A stretch of 64,000 bases of DNA from Nelumbo lutea. Lineage: Eukaryota; Streptophyta; Magnoliopsida; Proteales; Nelumbonaceae. The notes beneath the pieces are model-generated. The model was not told the origin of the DNA. It made no database searches and was given only the letters and a program-made list of their open reading frames with translations. The stretch is from assembly GCA_022828595.1 (NCBI GenBank), contig JAKGHH010000002.1, positions 64,886,383-64,950,382 on the forward strand, written 5' to 3'. A program made the position numbers and the translations under genes. Shown one piece after another: positions 24,101-36,900 of the stretch (its first letter is position 1; each line of letters starts with the position of its first letter).

Positions 24101-27100
24101 CATCATTCATTTGCTTTTATTGGTTATATATCATTTATTTGTTTTTCTCCTGTTATTTCTATTTGTAGTTTTGTAGTGAAAATGAAATGTAGATCTTAGT
24201 GTTTTAATTTTTCCATTTTGAATTAATTGTATCGCTCAATGATTTAAGGGTCTATAATTAATAAATGGATATGGAACTGAACAGAACAGGATTCATGTAG
24301 CCAACCCCATATAGTTGGAAGAAGGCTTAGGTGATGACAAAGATGATAGTTTGACTCATAATTCAGCCAACTGATGCAGGCAAAGAAACAGGGAAAGAAT
24401 CCTCGGAAGAAGAAACCATGATTCTTCATATTCTTGAACCAATGGCAGTTCTGTAAATTTTGGTATTATCAGTTTGCCAGTGTCTTAGGAACTGGGCTAA
24501 GTTTCACTTTTCTAATAATTTACCATTCCTAATAAAAAAACTAACTTACTATTTACAGTAACTTTGTGGCCTATTAATTATAAGCATTCTCATAGTTACT
24601 ATTTAAGTAAATTGTAATTTACTATTTTAATCATTTCTGCTGTCTTCACTATTGAATTAGTTGTAGTAAGATTAGAAAGTGTTATTATAAGAGTTAAAAA
24701 TCCTTTTGATATTATAATTAATACAATACTTTATTTTTTCAAAAAGAAAAAAGAAAAGAGTCCTTATTTGAGTGTCCACATGGATTGCCTCAAGGTTTTA
24801 AATGCCAGAGTCAATGGAAACTTCTATCATCTGAATATTGGAAACATGTTGGAAATGTCAGGAACTTCATAATAGAAGTATTGTAAAAAATATAGGACGG
24901 AGATCTCAGTTCTATATTTAATCTATAAATAGTCATTGTAATCAAAATTTAAATGGAAGTAACGTAATAGAAAACTTGTTTTGAAGTTGCATGTGGGTAA
25001 TTGTGTGTTATCTTCTTCTCTCTTTCTCTTTTTATTTTTTTTTTTTTGATAAATGATGACAATTTTATTAAATCATGACCAGATTTGAGATCGAAAGCTC
25101 ATACAACCCTCGGAGAGGTGCGAGCTACAGCCTCTCCCCCAACAGATTACAAGGAAACTAAAAACAATGAAAATCATAATTGAGCCCAGAATAGGCCTTC
25201 CCTGTTTCTCCCTTGCTTGGCTAACACATCCGCCAAAGAATTTGCTGATCTCCCTACCCACTGTATAGAAGTAGACATTCCTTATCAGCCATTTGAACTT
25301 CTTAACTTCATTTTTGTAACACCAAGCAGCATTCTGGGGTTTCTTCAACCAGCCCACCACTACCTTAGAATCCCCTTCAATAATCAGTTGCTCTACCCCC
25401 ATCTGGTTTGCAAAATGCACCCCTTGTACAGCGGCTATTAATTCAGCCCTAACAGAATCTCCATATCCCAGAGGACCCCAGTATAGGAGGACAACCTCTC
25501 CATGCTGATTGCACAACCCCCCCCCCAAATTCCAGAGGGTCCTGGATTGCCCAGACTGCTCCCATCAAAGTTCAGCTTCAAAGATCCTGCAGACAGGGGA
25601 AGCCAACTTATAGTTGTCCTAATCTTAGTGGAGGAGCAACTTGCTACTGTTACCCAATTTCTCCAAATATCAGTAAAGGAGAATTGCTGAAAAAGCTCCA
25701 TGGTTTTTAACCAGTGTATATTCAAAACACAATCCTTCAAATCCAATCTGCTCCTCTCCTTCTCTTGGAAAATTCTAGCATTTCTTTCCACCCATAATGT
25801 CCATAGCAAGGCTGCTCAGGCACATCTCCACATAATTCTCCCTATTTTTTTAGGCCAAGTGAAGGTAGAGTGGTCAAAAACCATGCATACATCAGCTGAT
25901 AGATTCCAATTACACCCAAACAACTACAGAAGCGGAACCCATAACCCCACCCCATAGCTTACCTTCCTGTCTATTATATGTCGGTTTTTAGAGTGCCCCA
26001 AGCTGTTGTGATAAAATTGGAAAAGATTATGAGAGATTTTTTGTGGGAATCCAGGGAAGGGAAGAAAGATCATTTGCTGAGTTGGAAGAAGGTGATGAAT
26101 CTAAAGGCAGAAGGGGAATTGAGATTGGAAATATCAAAATGAAAAATATGGCTTTGTTGGGCAAAAGGCTATGGAATTTCCCGTTAGAAAGTGAAAGGCT
26201 TTGGCACAAAGTGGTAGCAAGTATTCACGGGCTGTCAAGTAATGGATGAGATGCTGGATGTCTTCATAGAGCTACTTTGGCTACCCCCTGGAGAGCTATC
26301 CATGATTGTGTTCCTACCTTCCTCAATTGCATCAGGTAAGACTTGGTTTCGGGTCTATTAGGTTCTGGGAAGACATTTGGATTGGAGAGTTCCCTTTGAT
26401 GGAGTTCTTCCCCTCTCTTTATGCTCTTTCCAATCTCAAGGGTAAACTTGTGTCTGAGTTCATTTTCCCCCCTCCTTCTCATTCTAATTTAAATTGGAAT
26501 TAGGGCTTCACTATGAATCTCAAAGAGTCTGTAATTCCCTTAGTGTCTACTTTGCATTCCTTGCTTCATCATGTGGTTCTTGGGGATGGGGGTGTGGATA
26601 GTAGGGTGTGGACCCTCAATTCAGTTGGGTCCATCACTTGTAAGACACTTTTTAACTCCCTTGTATCTTCCTTACCCTCCCCTTCTCATGCCTTCCCTGT
26701 TAAGGAAATTTTGTGCTATTCCACCCCTCCTAGAATCGGTGCTTTTTGCAGGGAAGTGTATCATGGCTGCATTAATACCTGTGATAAACTTCAAAGGAAG
26801 AGGCCAAACTGGTGTTTGTCCCCCAACTGGTGCTGTTTATGCAAGCTTAACGGTGAGACTGCAGTTCATCTCCTTCTTTCCTGCCAGACCTGCCCGTTTG
26901 TTGGTTTTATCTAGGACTGGCTCGCTTCGCTATTTGGTTGCAGTTGGCTTCCTCCTATTAACTTGGGAGAGTTGTTAGTTGTTTATCCCTTCTACTTGTG
27001 GATGTCCTACTAGGAGGGGCAGATTGATGTGGAAATGCACAAGGGCAGCAGTGGTTTGGACAGTTTTAGAGGAAAAAAACTCTAGAATTTTTGGGGAAAA

Positions 27101-30100
27101 GGAAAGAACCAAGGAGGCATTGATTGAGGTCATAACCCTAAGATTGCAGCAATGGATTGGTCGCCTCCACCTTGTGGCTGGTTGAAACTAAATTTTGATG
27201 GAAGTTGTGTGAGCAACCCAGGCCCCTCTGGAATTAGAGGGATGATTAGGAATGAAGAAAGTAATATCTGTGCCTTATTTTCAGGTCCAGTTGAGACAAA
27301 TGATGTGGCTACAGCAGAATATTTAGCTACTGTCTTTGGTCTTGATAAAGCCAAGGAATTGGACTTTGAAAGGCTAATCATTGGAGGAGATTCCAAAGCA
27401 GTAGTGGATTGGTTAAAGAAAGGGGAAGGAGTCTATTGGCATCTAAGGAACGACCTTAGGAGGTACAAATGGCTTTCCAAGGACATGTCTATTCAAGTCC
27501 AATGGGTCAGAAGATCTGCCAACTGTTTGGCAAATGATCTTGCTAAGCAAGGAGTACAAACACAGTCTATCTTTTGGGCTCAGTTGTAATTCTTGGGATT
27601 TAGACACAGGGTGTGTTAGACAGTGTATGCCCTTAGCTCCAATCAATTTGATGTACATTATGACATTATTGTAAATGAATAAAGTACATATTTGATTCAT
27701 GTTATATTGGTGTGTTTATGTGTAATACCCTTAAACTGGACACTTATGAGACTCGTGTTAGTTTAGAATCTTCACAGCCTTGGATAGATCTAGGGAGATT
27801 TATCCTGCCAAGGCCGACAATGATGTGCCGCCAAATGGGTTGGGGTGGCTTGTCTCAGCTGCCAGGGTGAGACCTTAGGTACATGCAGTATGGGTTTTCT
27901 GGAAACCTGAACCGGACCAAATTCCAGTATTGCCCTAGACCTTAGATACAGATGGGCAAATCTGAAATGTTACACCTGACCCCTAGACTCGATTGTGGTA
28001 CTGCACTAGGTGCCAGATTGAGTTATCTTTGATATGTCAATCAGTGAGATCCTTAGAGGGGGTCAAAACCTGGGTATATTGGGATAGTTTGAGAATGCAC
28101 CTATGTGGGTGATCATAGTGACAGGATCAGCCCCTTTGTCAGACAAATTGAATGATCGGGGAATGCACTCTCTCTGATGGAAACCTAAATTGCCAACAGT
28201 TGATTTCAAACTTGTAATTTGTTTTGTAAAATATATTTATATAGAGATATACATATATATTATGGTTTCACAAAATGTTTGCTAAAGGTTTTAATTCTCA
28301 GGATCCATGTGAGTAGAGAGTGCAAAACTGTACCTTGCAGCTGAGGGGAAAGGTCCTCTCTTATCGGGCAGTGTTTGATCAATAAGGACTGAGAGGTTGA
28401 GTATAAGACCATTTAGGGATAATAAACCTGATGGGCTAATCTCACATCTGCCCACAGTCCTTGGGCCTTCATAAAATGGTTGGACCCGATGACCATTTAG
28501 TGTAAATGTTGGGCCCATTAAGAGCCCATACTGATGGACTCAGGGATTCACTGTATTCAACAGTGAATTCAGCCAAACCTTGTAACAGAGGCTAGGCTGA
28601 ACCCATGTGGCTTATGTGGAGATCAATGATAGGGTCCCACGTCATACAAAGAGAGCCAAACTAACCAGCATTAAAAGGGAGTTTGCTTGAAAGCTTAATG
28701 GGCCTAAAGCCCATTTCGAACTGGGTTAATTGGATTAATTAAATAGCGGGTGAATCTGGGTATGGATTAGTAGATACGGATAAGATGATAACTCTTATCC
28801 ACTTAAAGAGTCCAAATCCAAATAAAGATTTTGATTAGGAAACTTCTAATTGGATTAGGAGAAGTTGATCATGATTTGCAAATAAGATAAGGGATAAGCC
28901 TTATCACTTAAAGAGTCAATATCCAAATAAAGATTTGGATCAAGAAACTCCTAATCAGATTAGGAAATTAACTCTTTAAGGTCAATATAAAGGAGGAGGG
29001 CGAACTGGAAAAACATACACAGTTCTACTGCTTTCTGCTTCCAGTTCTCTCTCTCTGCTCTTGTCGCCCTACCCTATTCGATATCCACCTCTTGGAGTGG
29101 TCAAGATTGGATATTGATATTGTTTCTTGGTGGAAGAAACAATCTTGAAGTTGTGCTCACTACCCTATTCGATTCTTGCTGAAGAATCTGAAGTTCTTGC
29201 TGAAGAATCTGAAGTTCTTGCTGAAGAACCACTTGCTGATCCTACCTCACCCTAAGTTGTGTCATCTTCAGTGGAGGAAGGATTTGGTACTCTCTTTGGG
29301 TGTAAACACCTACGTTGGTAGGAGCCTTTTGCGTGGATTTCATATCAGGTATTCATCTCCCTAATCTTGGTCTAAGATTTGGTCCGGTTTGTTTCAAGAA
29401 TGAACCTTGAAAAATGCAATTTTTCTAAATTAAGGAATAGGATTCCAGGATGGGAGAAAGAAATTTTCAAAATTTCGCCCAGCCACCCTACATGGTTCGG
29501 CCATTATTTTCTATTTGTATCTTTCACAACTTCTTGTTGTACTTCATTCTTTTTTGTAATGAATTTATTTTCTGAGTTGTTGATCAAAAAAAAAAGATAA
29601 CAATTCTCCCCATGAGCTCTACAAAGAACACACCAGTTGGGAGAAATACACAGGAAAGGTCTTCTCTTTTGTAGGTTATCTAAAGTGTTCAATTTCCCAA
29701 AGTACACTTCCCAGCAAAAAGCCATAATCTTTGGGGGAACCGACCTACACCAAACTTCCTTAGAGGGGAACAATTGTTGAACAAAAGATTGGCAAAGAGA
29801 CTTGAAATAAGAGGCACAAGTGAAGGTCCCTTTAGGCCTCAGAGTCCACACCCTCTTATCTGACTCAATTGTTTCCAAGCAAACCTGATTGAAGGAGAGC
29901 AAATAAGACATTCAATTTTGTCGTTCCCTTAACGCTCTACGAAAGCCAAAATCCCAATTATATATATATATATATATATATAAAAGAGTGGGTCTCAAAA
30001 TTTGTTTCAACTTTGGGAACCCCCTTGAGAGAGTATAACAAAGGGAAAAGGTCTTTTTAAGGGGGTATTTCAAAAGAGTGGGTCTCAAAATTTGTTTCAA

Positions 30101-33100
30101 CTTTGGGAACCCCCTTGAGAGAGTATAACAAAGGGAAAAAGTCTTTTTAAGGGGGTATTTCCCACCCAAACATCCTCCCAAAACCAGACAGAGTTAACAA
30201 AATAAACCTCATACCTGACATACCTGAGAAACAAAGGAAAGTGTTGTGAATGGCCTTCCAAGGGGCTGCCAAATTAGCCCATCTTGATACACCAGCATCC
30301 CACCCATTCTCTGAGCTGCCATGGATACTTCCCACCCCCTCATGCCATAACCTCTCTCTCTCTCCAATGGCCAACGCCAAAGCCATTTTCCTAGCAATGC
30401 TAAATTTTTTTGAAACACCCTTCCTAAACCCAATCCGCCCTCCTCTTTGCTTCTGCACACAATTTCCCACTTAACCAAATGATGCTTTTAATCTTGTCCT
30501 GATTCACAAAGGAAATCCCTCATTAATTTCTCCAGTTTCTTTGCTTCCCTAGGTGGTATCTTAAATATAGACAAAAAATAAGTGGGCAAGTTCGCCAATG
30601 TAGCTTTTATTAAAGTGATCCTCCCAAAGAGGTGTAGTTCTTCTTCCAAGAGGTTAGTCTCTTTTTGATAAAAAAATAAGAGCTCTCTTTTCAAACTTTT
30701 CACCACCGGAGTCCAGAAGCCACTCTCCCTAGGGTTTGCCACTAACAGAACCCTTAAGTAGGACATAGGCCATGAAAAGATGGAGCAATCAAGACACGCT
30801 GCAATTATTCAGAGCCTTGGTTCTCCATCTTCTTCCAACTACATTCCTCCCAGTAGGTCGTTCTCTCTTCCTTCCTACATCACTAACACATTTATTTACT
30901 GGATCATATCTAGAACCCCTAAGACATGCATCTGCTTGGATTTTGATCCAATGAGATCTGAACCCATTGAATTTTTTTCCATTTTGGGTTATTATATTTA
31001 TTGAGATAAGAATCTATTTTCTGCTTATTTATTTGTCTAACACAGTACATCACCATAGACAAAGTAGAATGTCAGAGGTGAACTCTTTGTACAAGGCTTA
31101 GTGGAGTTCAAAACTTCAAATAAGCATATATTACACCATGGGGCCATTGCTTGCTGTAATGATAAAATATCAGACTCACAAGCAAGAGAGCGGGGGTTCA
31201 AATCTGAGAGCAGCCACTTTCTGCTAAAGAAAGCCAAAGGTTAGTTCTGCATCCAGTCAACTCCTCCCAAGACCCTCTAGGACTGACATTGGGCAATTGC
31301 CTTCTCTATTTTATTTCATTTATTTTTTATCTACATATTGTGTTACTTGTTCAAATAAGCATAAATTTTCTGTCTATTTGTTAGTTTATTTATTTAACAA
31401 AATATATGATCCCAAACAGAGGAAAATGACAGAGATGGACTCTTGGTAAAAGGCTTAGTTGAGTTCAGATGACAATTGAGTTAGGACATGGACAAAGCCA
31501 TTTCTGTCAAGTGTCAATATTTTAGAATGAAATAACTTTTTCCTACAATTCACTTCACTTCATCTATCACCATTATTTTTTTCACTGTATGTAAATTCTT
31601 TAATTTTGTGTTTATATATATATATATATATATATATTTCAAATATTTCTCAATGCGTGACTTACTTTAGTCTTCAAGATCTTAGCAATAATGATATAAT
31701 CACAATTTAATAGCACAAGCAGGATAAATATAAACCCCATTTCCCTGTGAAAAAAACAACTCCATGAATAGAAAGACAGTTTAATAGATGGTTTCTTGTA
31801 TTAAAGGGACAAAGAAACAATAAAAGCAAGAGGGAAGTTCTGCAGAGTGAAAGCCCGTTAGGGAGTGTAATTCATCCCAAACAGCATGTAAAGTCCATCT
31901 GTACATCATCCACATCCATACAAGGGTATTTTAAATGTATGTTATTTTTAATTATAAATGAATTTGGATACCTCAAAAAACCGAATTTTGCTAGCTTATT
32001 TGCTAGAGTTGTATACAGTTGAATTGAGAATAACAAATTTCACAAGGATCCTTTTTTTTCGATAAATATGGTAGATTTTTTTCAGTTAAGTAACATTGCT
32101 AGGATGGATGGAAGATGTACAATGCAAGTAGGCAATTATTAATCTAAAGAGAAACAGGGAGATCACATTACAATGTAGAGTTGCATATAAACTAAAGATA
32201 TGATCCCAATTAGTCAGACTGATTAATAACAGTTACTACCTTGACCAATGAACTGAAAATACTGTCCGATCATGATATCCTGTGAGAGTAGAAAGGTGTC
32301 TCCTGAGAAAGAGGAAAATACATGTATCAGATGTATCTAAAAGGAAAAAGAAAATAAATGAAAAGGTCTTTAAATTGAAACAAGCTTTGCTGATCGGCTG
32401 CATAAATTAGACAGAAGTAAATACCAAGTTATTAAATCAAAGTGCAATAAGATGATAAGGCAGGTTCAACAATATAATATATTTTGTCCCTGGGAGGAGG
32501 GGAATAAGGATGGCATTCCATCTTTAAAAAAAAAAAAGATGGTATCATTCAACTATAGAGAATAATTTCAGTCCACTTACCAGAAAAAGAAGAAGCAGAA
32601 AAACTTACAATAAAAGAAATTACTTATAATATTTTATATTGTGACCCATAAGTTTATAAATTGTAACTTCTTTTGTAATTGTAAAAATTAAAATCTATGT
32701 AAAAACAAAGCCCCAAGGTTCAATAAAAGGAAAGCAGTGCTGGAAACTAATTCACCAGATATCCTATACAAAATGCATAAAAGAAATAAATGTCATTTAT
32801 TTGGTAAATGGCATTTCCTGATATAGCACATTTCCTGATACAGTCCATCTTGCAAGACTATCTGCTATAGAGTCTGCATATCTAGGAACCTAAAGAAACA
32901 TGTTGCCAAATATCTGATATCTCAAATTTGGTAGGCTAGTCTCCAAGGCCCTCATCTCAGACCTCTCCTAATAATGAGTTTTTCTCTCATGTATCCTATC
33001 ACATGCTGTGAACCCCTCAATAATCATCCTCCCATTTCCCATAAAAACTGATAACCTGTTTTTATATCAGCAACAAAGATGAATCTTAATTAAATAAGAG

Positions 33101-33914
33101 AAATAAAGTACTTCATCCAAAAAGAAAAATACAACAGCAGAAAACTATCCAGTTAATTTAAAATTCAAAGAGAACAAAAAAATAACACTTACCATCTCCC
33201 CACCTGGACCTGGCATATCCTAAATCACCCATCTCTATGTACTCCTGCCCTAGCAAGTGGTTAGGTCCATTAAAAGATCCATTGCTGGAATCAAATTGTC
33301 ATTAATATCATATTTATGTCCAGTTTAGTAGTTGAGAATCCATTTAGTAGCCTTATGTCTAGTAAGTTCTAGATCATAGTAAGTTGTGACTGCATTAAAT
33401 GGTCAATGTCTTGTTAATTGTGTTAGTCAAAGAGACATTTGGGCATCATAAAATGTTGGGGAATGTGGGAATATTTATAACTTAGGTGAGCTCCTTTGTA
33501 TGTGTCATTATTAATGCTGTTGTAGAAGAGTCTATATAAACTGAATGAATCCTTGCAGTCCGGCACTTCATTTTCTGTGACTGTCATTTGCAAATTGCAA
33601 TTGCTGTGTTTTCAACCATGCAACTCCTGTAGCCCAACTGTGCTTGCTTGTGGGTGACATTTCTCTCTCAGTTTCCACACTAGAAACCATTTAGTTCTCG
33701 CATTGAAAACCTGCTGCAATTCTGCTTCACCTTCTGGACCATTGCTGATTAGTTGGAGAACCCGAGATCATACTGATTTTAGGCTTGAAGAGTGAAGCAA
33801 TTACAGGCACAGGCACTGTCCACACAAAATGCTGCATCACACTCATTTTTTTGATGTGTTTTTTGAATGCTCAACACTCTGCTAATTACTTGATCACTTC
33901 ATACATACATGCAT

Positions 33915-33978
<64 letters not shown>

Positions 33979-36900
33979 GTGAGTACGTGTGTGTGTGTAG
34001 TGTGTGTGTGTGCGTGTGTATGTGCGCGCATGCAAGGTTCAAAGTATTGGAACATATCATGGTGTGTCGATCAATACGTATCATACCGGTGACCCCCCAA
34101 TACGCCACTACAGTAGGTGTTTCAGGGTCTGACCTGGTTCAGGGGGTAGACAGGCCTTAAACTGACCCCCCTAAACCAAACCTTAAAAAATAAAAAATAA
34201 AAAACACAGCTTGATACAGGCTGATACGCTCCAACCAGCATATCAGCCTGTATTGATATTTAGAACCTTGTGTGTGTCTGTATGTGTCATATATATAATT
34301 ATATATATAACATATTATAAATTATATATTAGATTATAATACATTCAAAATATATAATTATATTCTGCTATAACATATTTTTTTGTTTTATATTATATTA
34401 TAATAATGCATTTATATTATGTTCTTTTATAACATATGTTTTTATTTTAGTTTCAGTTTTTACATTAAAAATTAAGGTTTGAGGCCAAGAAAGTCGTTTT
34501 TTTGCAAAAAAAAAGTGGGACATTTGGCGCCTTGGGAACATGTAGATCTCAAAAAGTTACCCAAAATCGAGAAAAAAAAAAAAGACTGCTCCAATCGGAC
34601 ATCAGAGCGCAAAGTTGTGACCTCTAAAAATTTGCATTTATGTGCTAAAAGAATCCAAAAAACCAGCCAGTTTTCTAAAACCAGAACCGGTTCACCGGTT
34701 TTTGAGGTATGACCGAACCTACCAGGGTCTGGGACACGGTTTAATCGATCCAACCGACCGATCAAGTCTAGTTTTCTAAACACTGGTTCAAAGAACATCC
34801 CATTCTAATGTTCAAAGAACATTCTAAGCCCAACACTTCCGCTCATTCTAAATTTCTAATGTAACATTTAACATCCTCACTCTGAAGACTCAAAGAGATG
34901 CAAGAGAGACTCATACTGAAATGTAAGTAACACATCTTTGATTATTTTAACAAAAAATATAAAAAAAAAATCATTACACATTCACTTCTCACCAAGCATG
35001 GAAAAATTCAAATACCGGTAATCAAAATAATGAGCATCTTGTATCTAAAAAAAATAATGAGCATCTACTTATAACAACAACAACAACAATAATCCATACT
35101 ATTATTATTGGGATTTCCTTCAGTACAGTTTCTCATTGTACAAGGAATTGGGGATGATTGTATGTCTTCTTTCTTTTTGTGGTTTAATACAAATACCTTA
35201 CCTTTTTCAAAAAATGAAAAAAAAAAAACAATAGCAATCTATACTATATATAAAAGTGTAAATGCAAAGTGAAATTTTTTCAGACTAAAATTACCCTCTA
35301 TTTCTTCGTTTGATAAAGAGTATAAAAGTCATTTTATTACAGCTTTAATGGCTACTGAAATGCCCATATTTGTGTATTTAGTCCATCCATAATTGCAAGG
35401 GTTGAAAATGTAACTTCAATTATTACTTTCCACCCCATTTAATCCCCTCTCACTAAATCTTATACTTAAGGTATTAACTCTCATTTTCTCTTATTAAATC
35501 TTATATTTAAGTTATTTTTCACTAACAAATGCTACTAATTAGATCTACGCCAATATTATTAAAAATATAAACCCGTATATTTTAAAACTGACTCAAAAAC
35601 AAAACCAGTTTTTATCAAGTGGTGGCTAAGCAATTCAACCATCCGAATCAAATTGATCAACCTACAGTCATAGTTCGGTAATAAAATTTAAAAAAAAAAA
35701 AGTGTACAAAACAAGAATTACTTTTATTGATAATGAAAATGAAATACATAATTTAGAACTGACCAAAAATAAAATTATTTTACTCTTTGACAAAAATCAA
35801 TAGTTCAACTTTTGGATCAAATGTGTTAACATTTAATGTCATAAATAAATAATAAAAATTAATAAAATACATAAATTTTGCAAAAAAAAACATTCAGGCA
35901 CATGTATAATATCATATAACTATCATATTAAACAAAAAGTAAGTGTGACATATCAAAATTTTTTTACAAACTAAAATACAAAAACAGTTATAGAAAAAAA
36001 AATTTTGAACGCATCTACAACTCTATATTTACACTATTACAAATATGAATAAGATTGTGGAACTTTCTTTTGACAAAAATACTCATTTTTAATTTAGTCC
36101 CTATTTAATTGTGAGGTTTAAATTGTAAATTGAACTACTACGTTTCACCTCATTCAACTTTCTCTATTCATATCAAAAAGATAAAACATTACCAAAAAAA
36201 GAAAGCCAAGCAAGTAGGCCTATCAATGATACTTGAAACTTCATAACTCAATCCGATTATCACATATTTGGATGAGGTGTTTATGTAATCAGATTTAGAT
36301 TTGCAATCTGCATCCGATTAATAATAAAAAACAAAAATAAAAAAATAAGGTTTATAGAAATTTCTGGATACATCATTACTATCATTATCATCACCTAGAA
36401 TTGCCACATGCAACTTACTAGTATAGGAACAATTGTGACTCGTGAGCCCACAATTACGAATTTTGGTCAGATGAAGGAAATCAGCAGCAAGACTCTTCCT
36501 ACATCCCCAAATAAAAAAAGAGCATTCTTATTTGCTAAATTTTTCACATCTGCCACATCAATTGCTTAGAGTCCAAGTGGCCAAGTATATTTAATTCTCT
36601 TACAGCCCAAGCACGGCGGCTTGCTCTCACAACCGTAACCACATGTGCATCCAAGAAGTGCGACCACCAAAAGAGGGTCAACATACCTTTGTATTCGGTT
36701 GGGGTATATATTTACACAATTAAAGGTTAACTGCAAAATAATTTGCATCCTCTGGATTTGTGGCGCAATGGTAGCGCATCTGACTCCAAATCAAAAGGTT
36801 GCGTGTTCCATTCACAATGGGTTCAAATCCCACCAATTACTTTAATTAATAAATTATGTTAAGCTCAGTTTTTTTGTTTATATAATTACATAAGAGTCAA

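Larger units (their letters stand above)
25959..29596 (+). mobile_element. L1-type LINE inserted in the minus-strand LINE, itself split by a solo LTR
   Basis: 5'-truncated. It begins at the RT thumb ([40 protein letters not shown]), then zf-RVT (26513-26914), RNase H (27152-27589), a solo Copia LTR (27614-29526) and a 3' end closing in ten A (29586-29595). A possible diverged target duplication abuts both ends: ATAAC..CCCCAT.AGC at 25941-25958 and 29597-29617. Confidence 0.78.
25026..30780 (-). mobile_element. L1-type LINE in CIA1 intron 7, split by a nested LINE
   Basis: Two blocks in minus orientation: 30780-29618 (RT thumb, then zf-RVT up to [10 protein letters not shown]) and 25940-25026 (linker, RNase H and tail, ending in a T-rich run at 25029-25047 on the plus strand). 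The intervening 25959-29596 is a plus-strand LINE. About 15-20 zf-RVT residues are lost at the junction. The 5' half (ORF1, endonuclease, palm) is absent. Confidence 0.82.

Noticed and set aside
27614..29526. Target duplication around the solo LTR
   Set aside because: Flanks GGGTG and CAACT do not match in any nearby register.
33899..34160. Tyr/His/Thr/Val-rich ORFs on both strands
   Set aside because: Produced by the compound microsatellite.
36566..36748. Cys-rich 60-residue ORF as a small secreted peptide
   Set aside because: No signal peptide at the N-terminus, no known Cys spacing, located within an intron next to a decayed tRNA.
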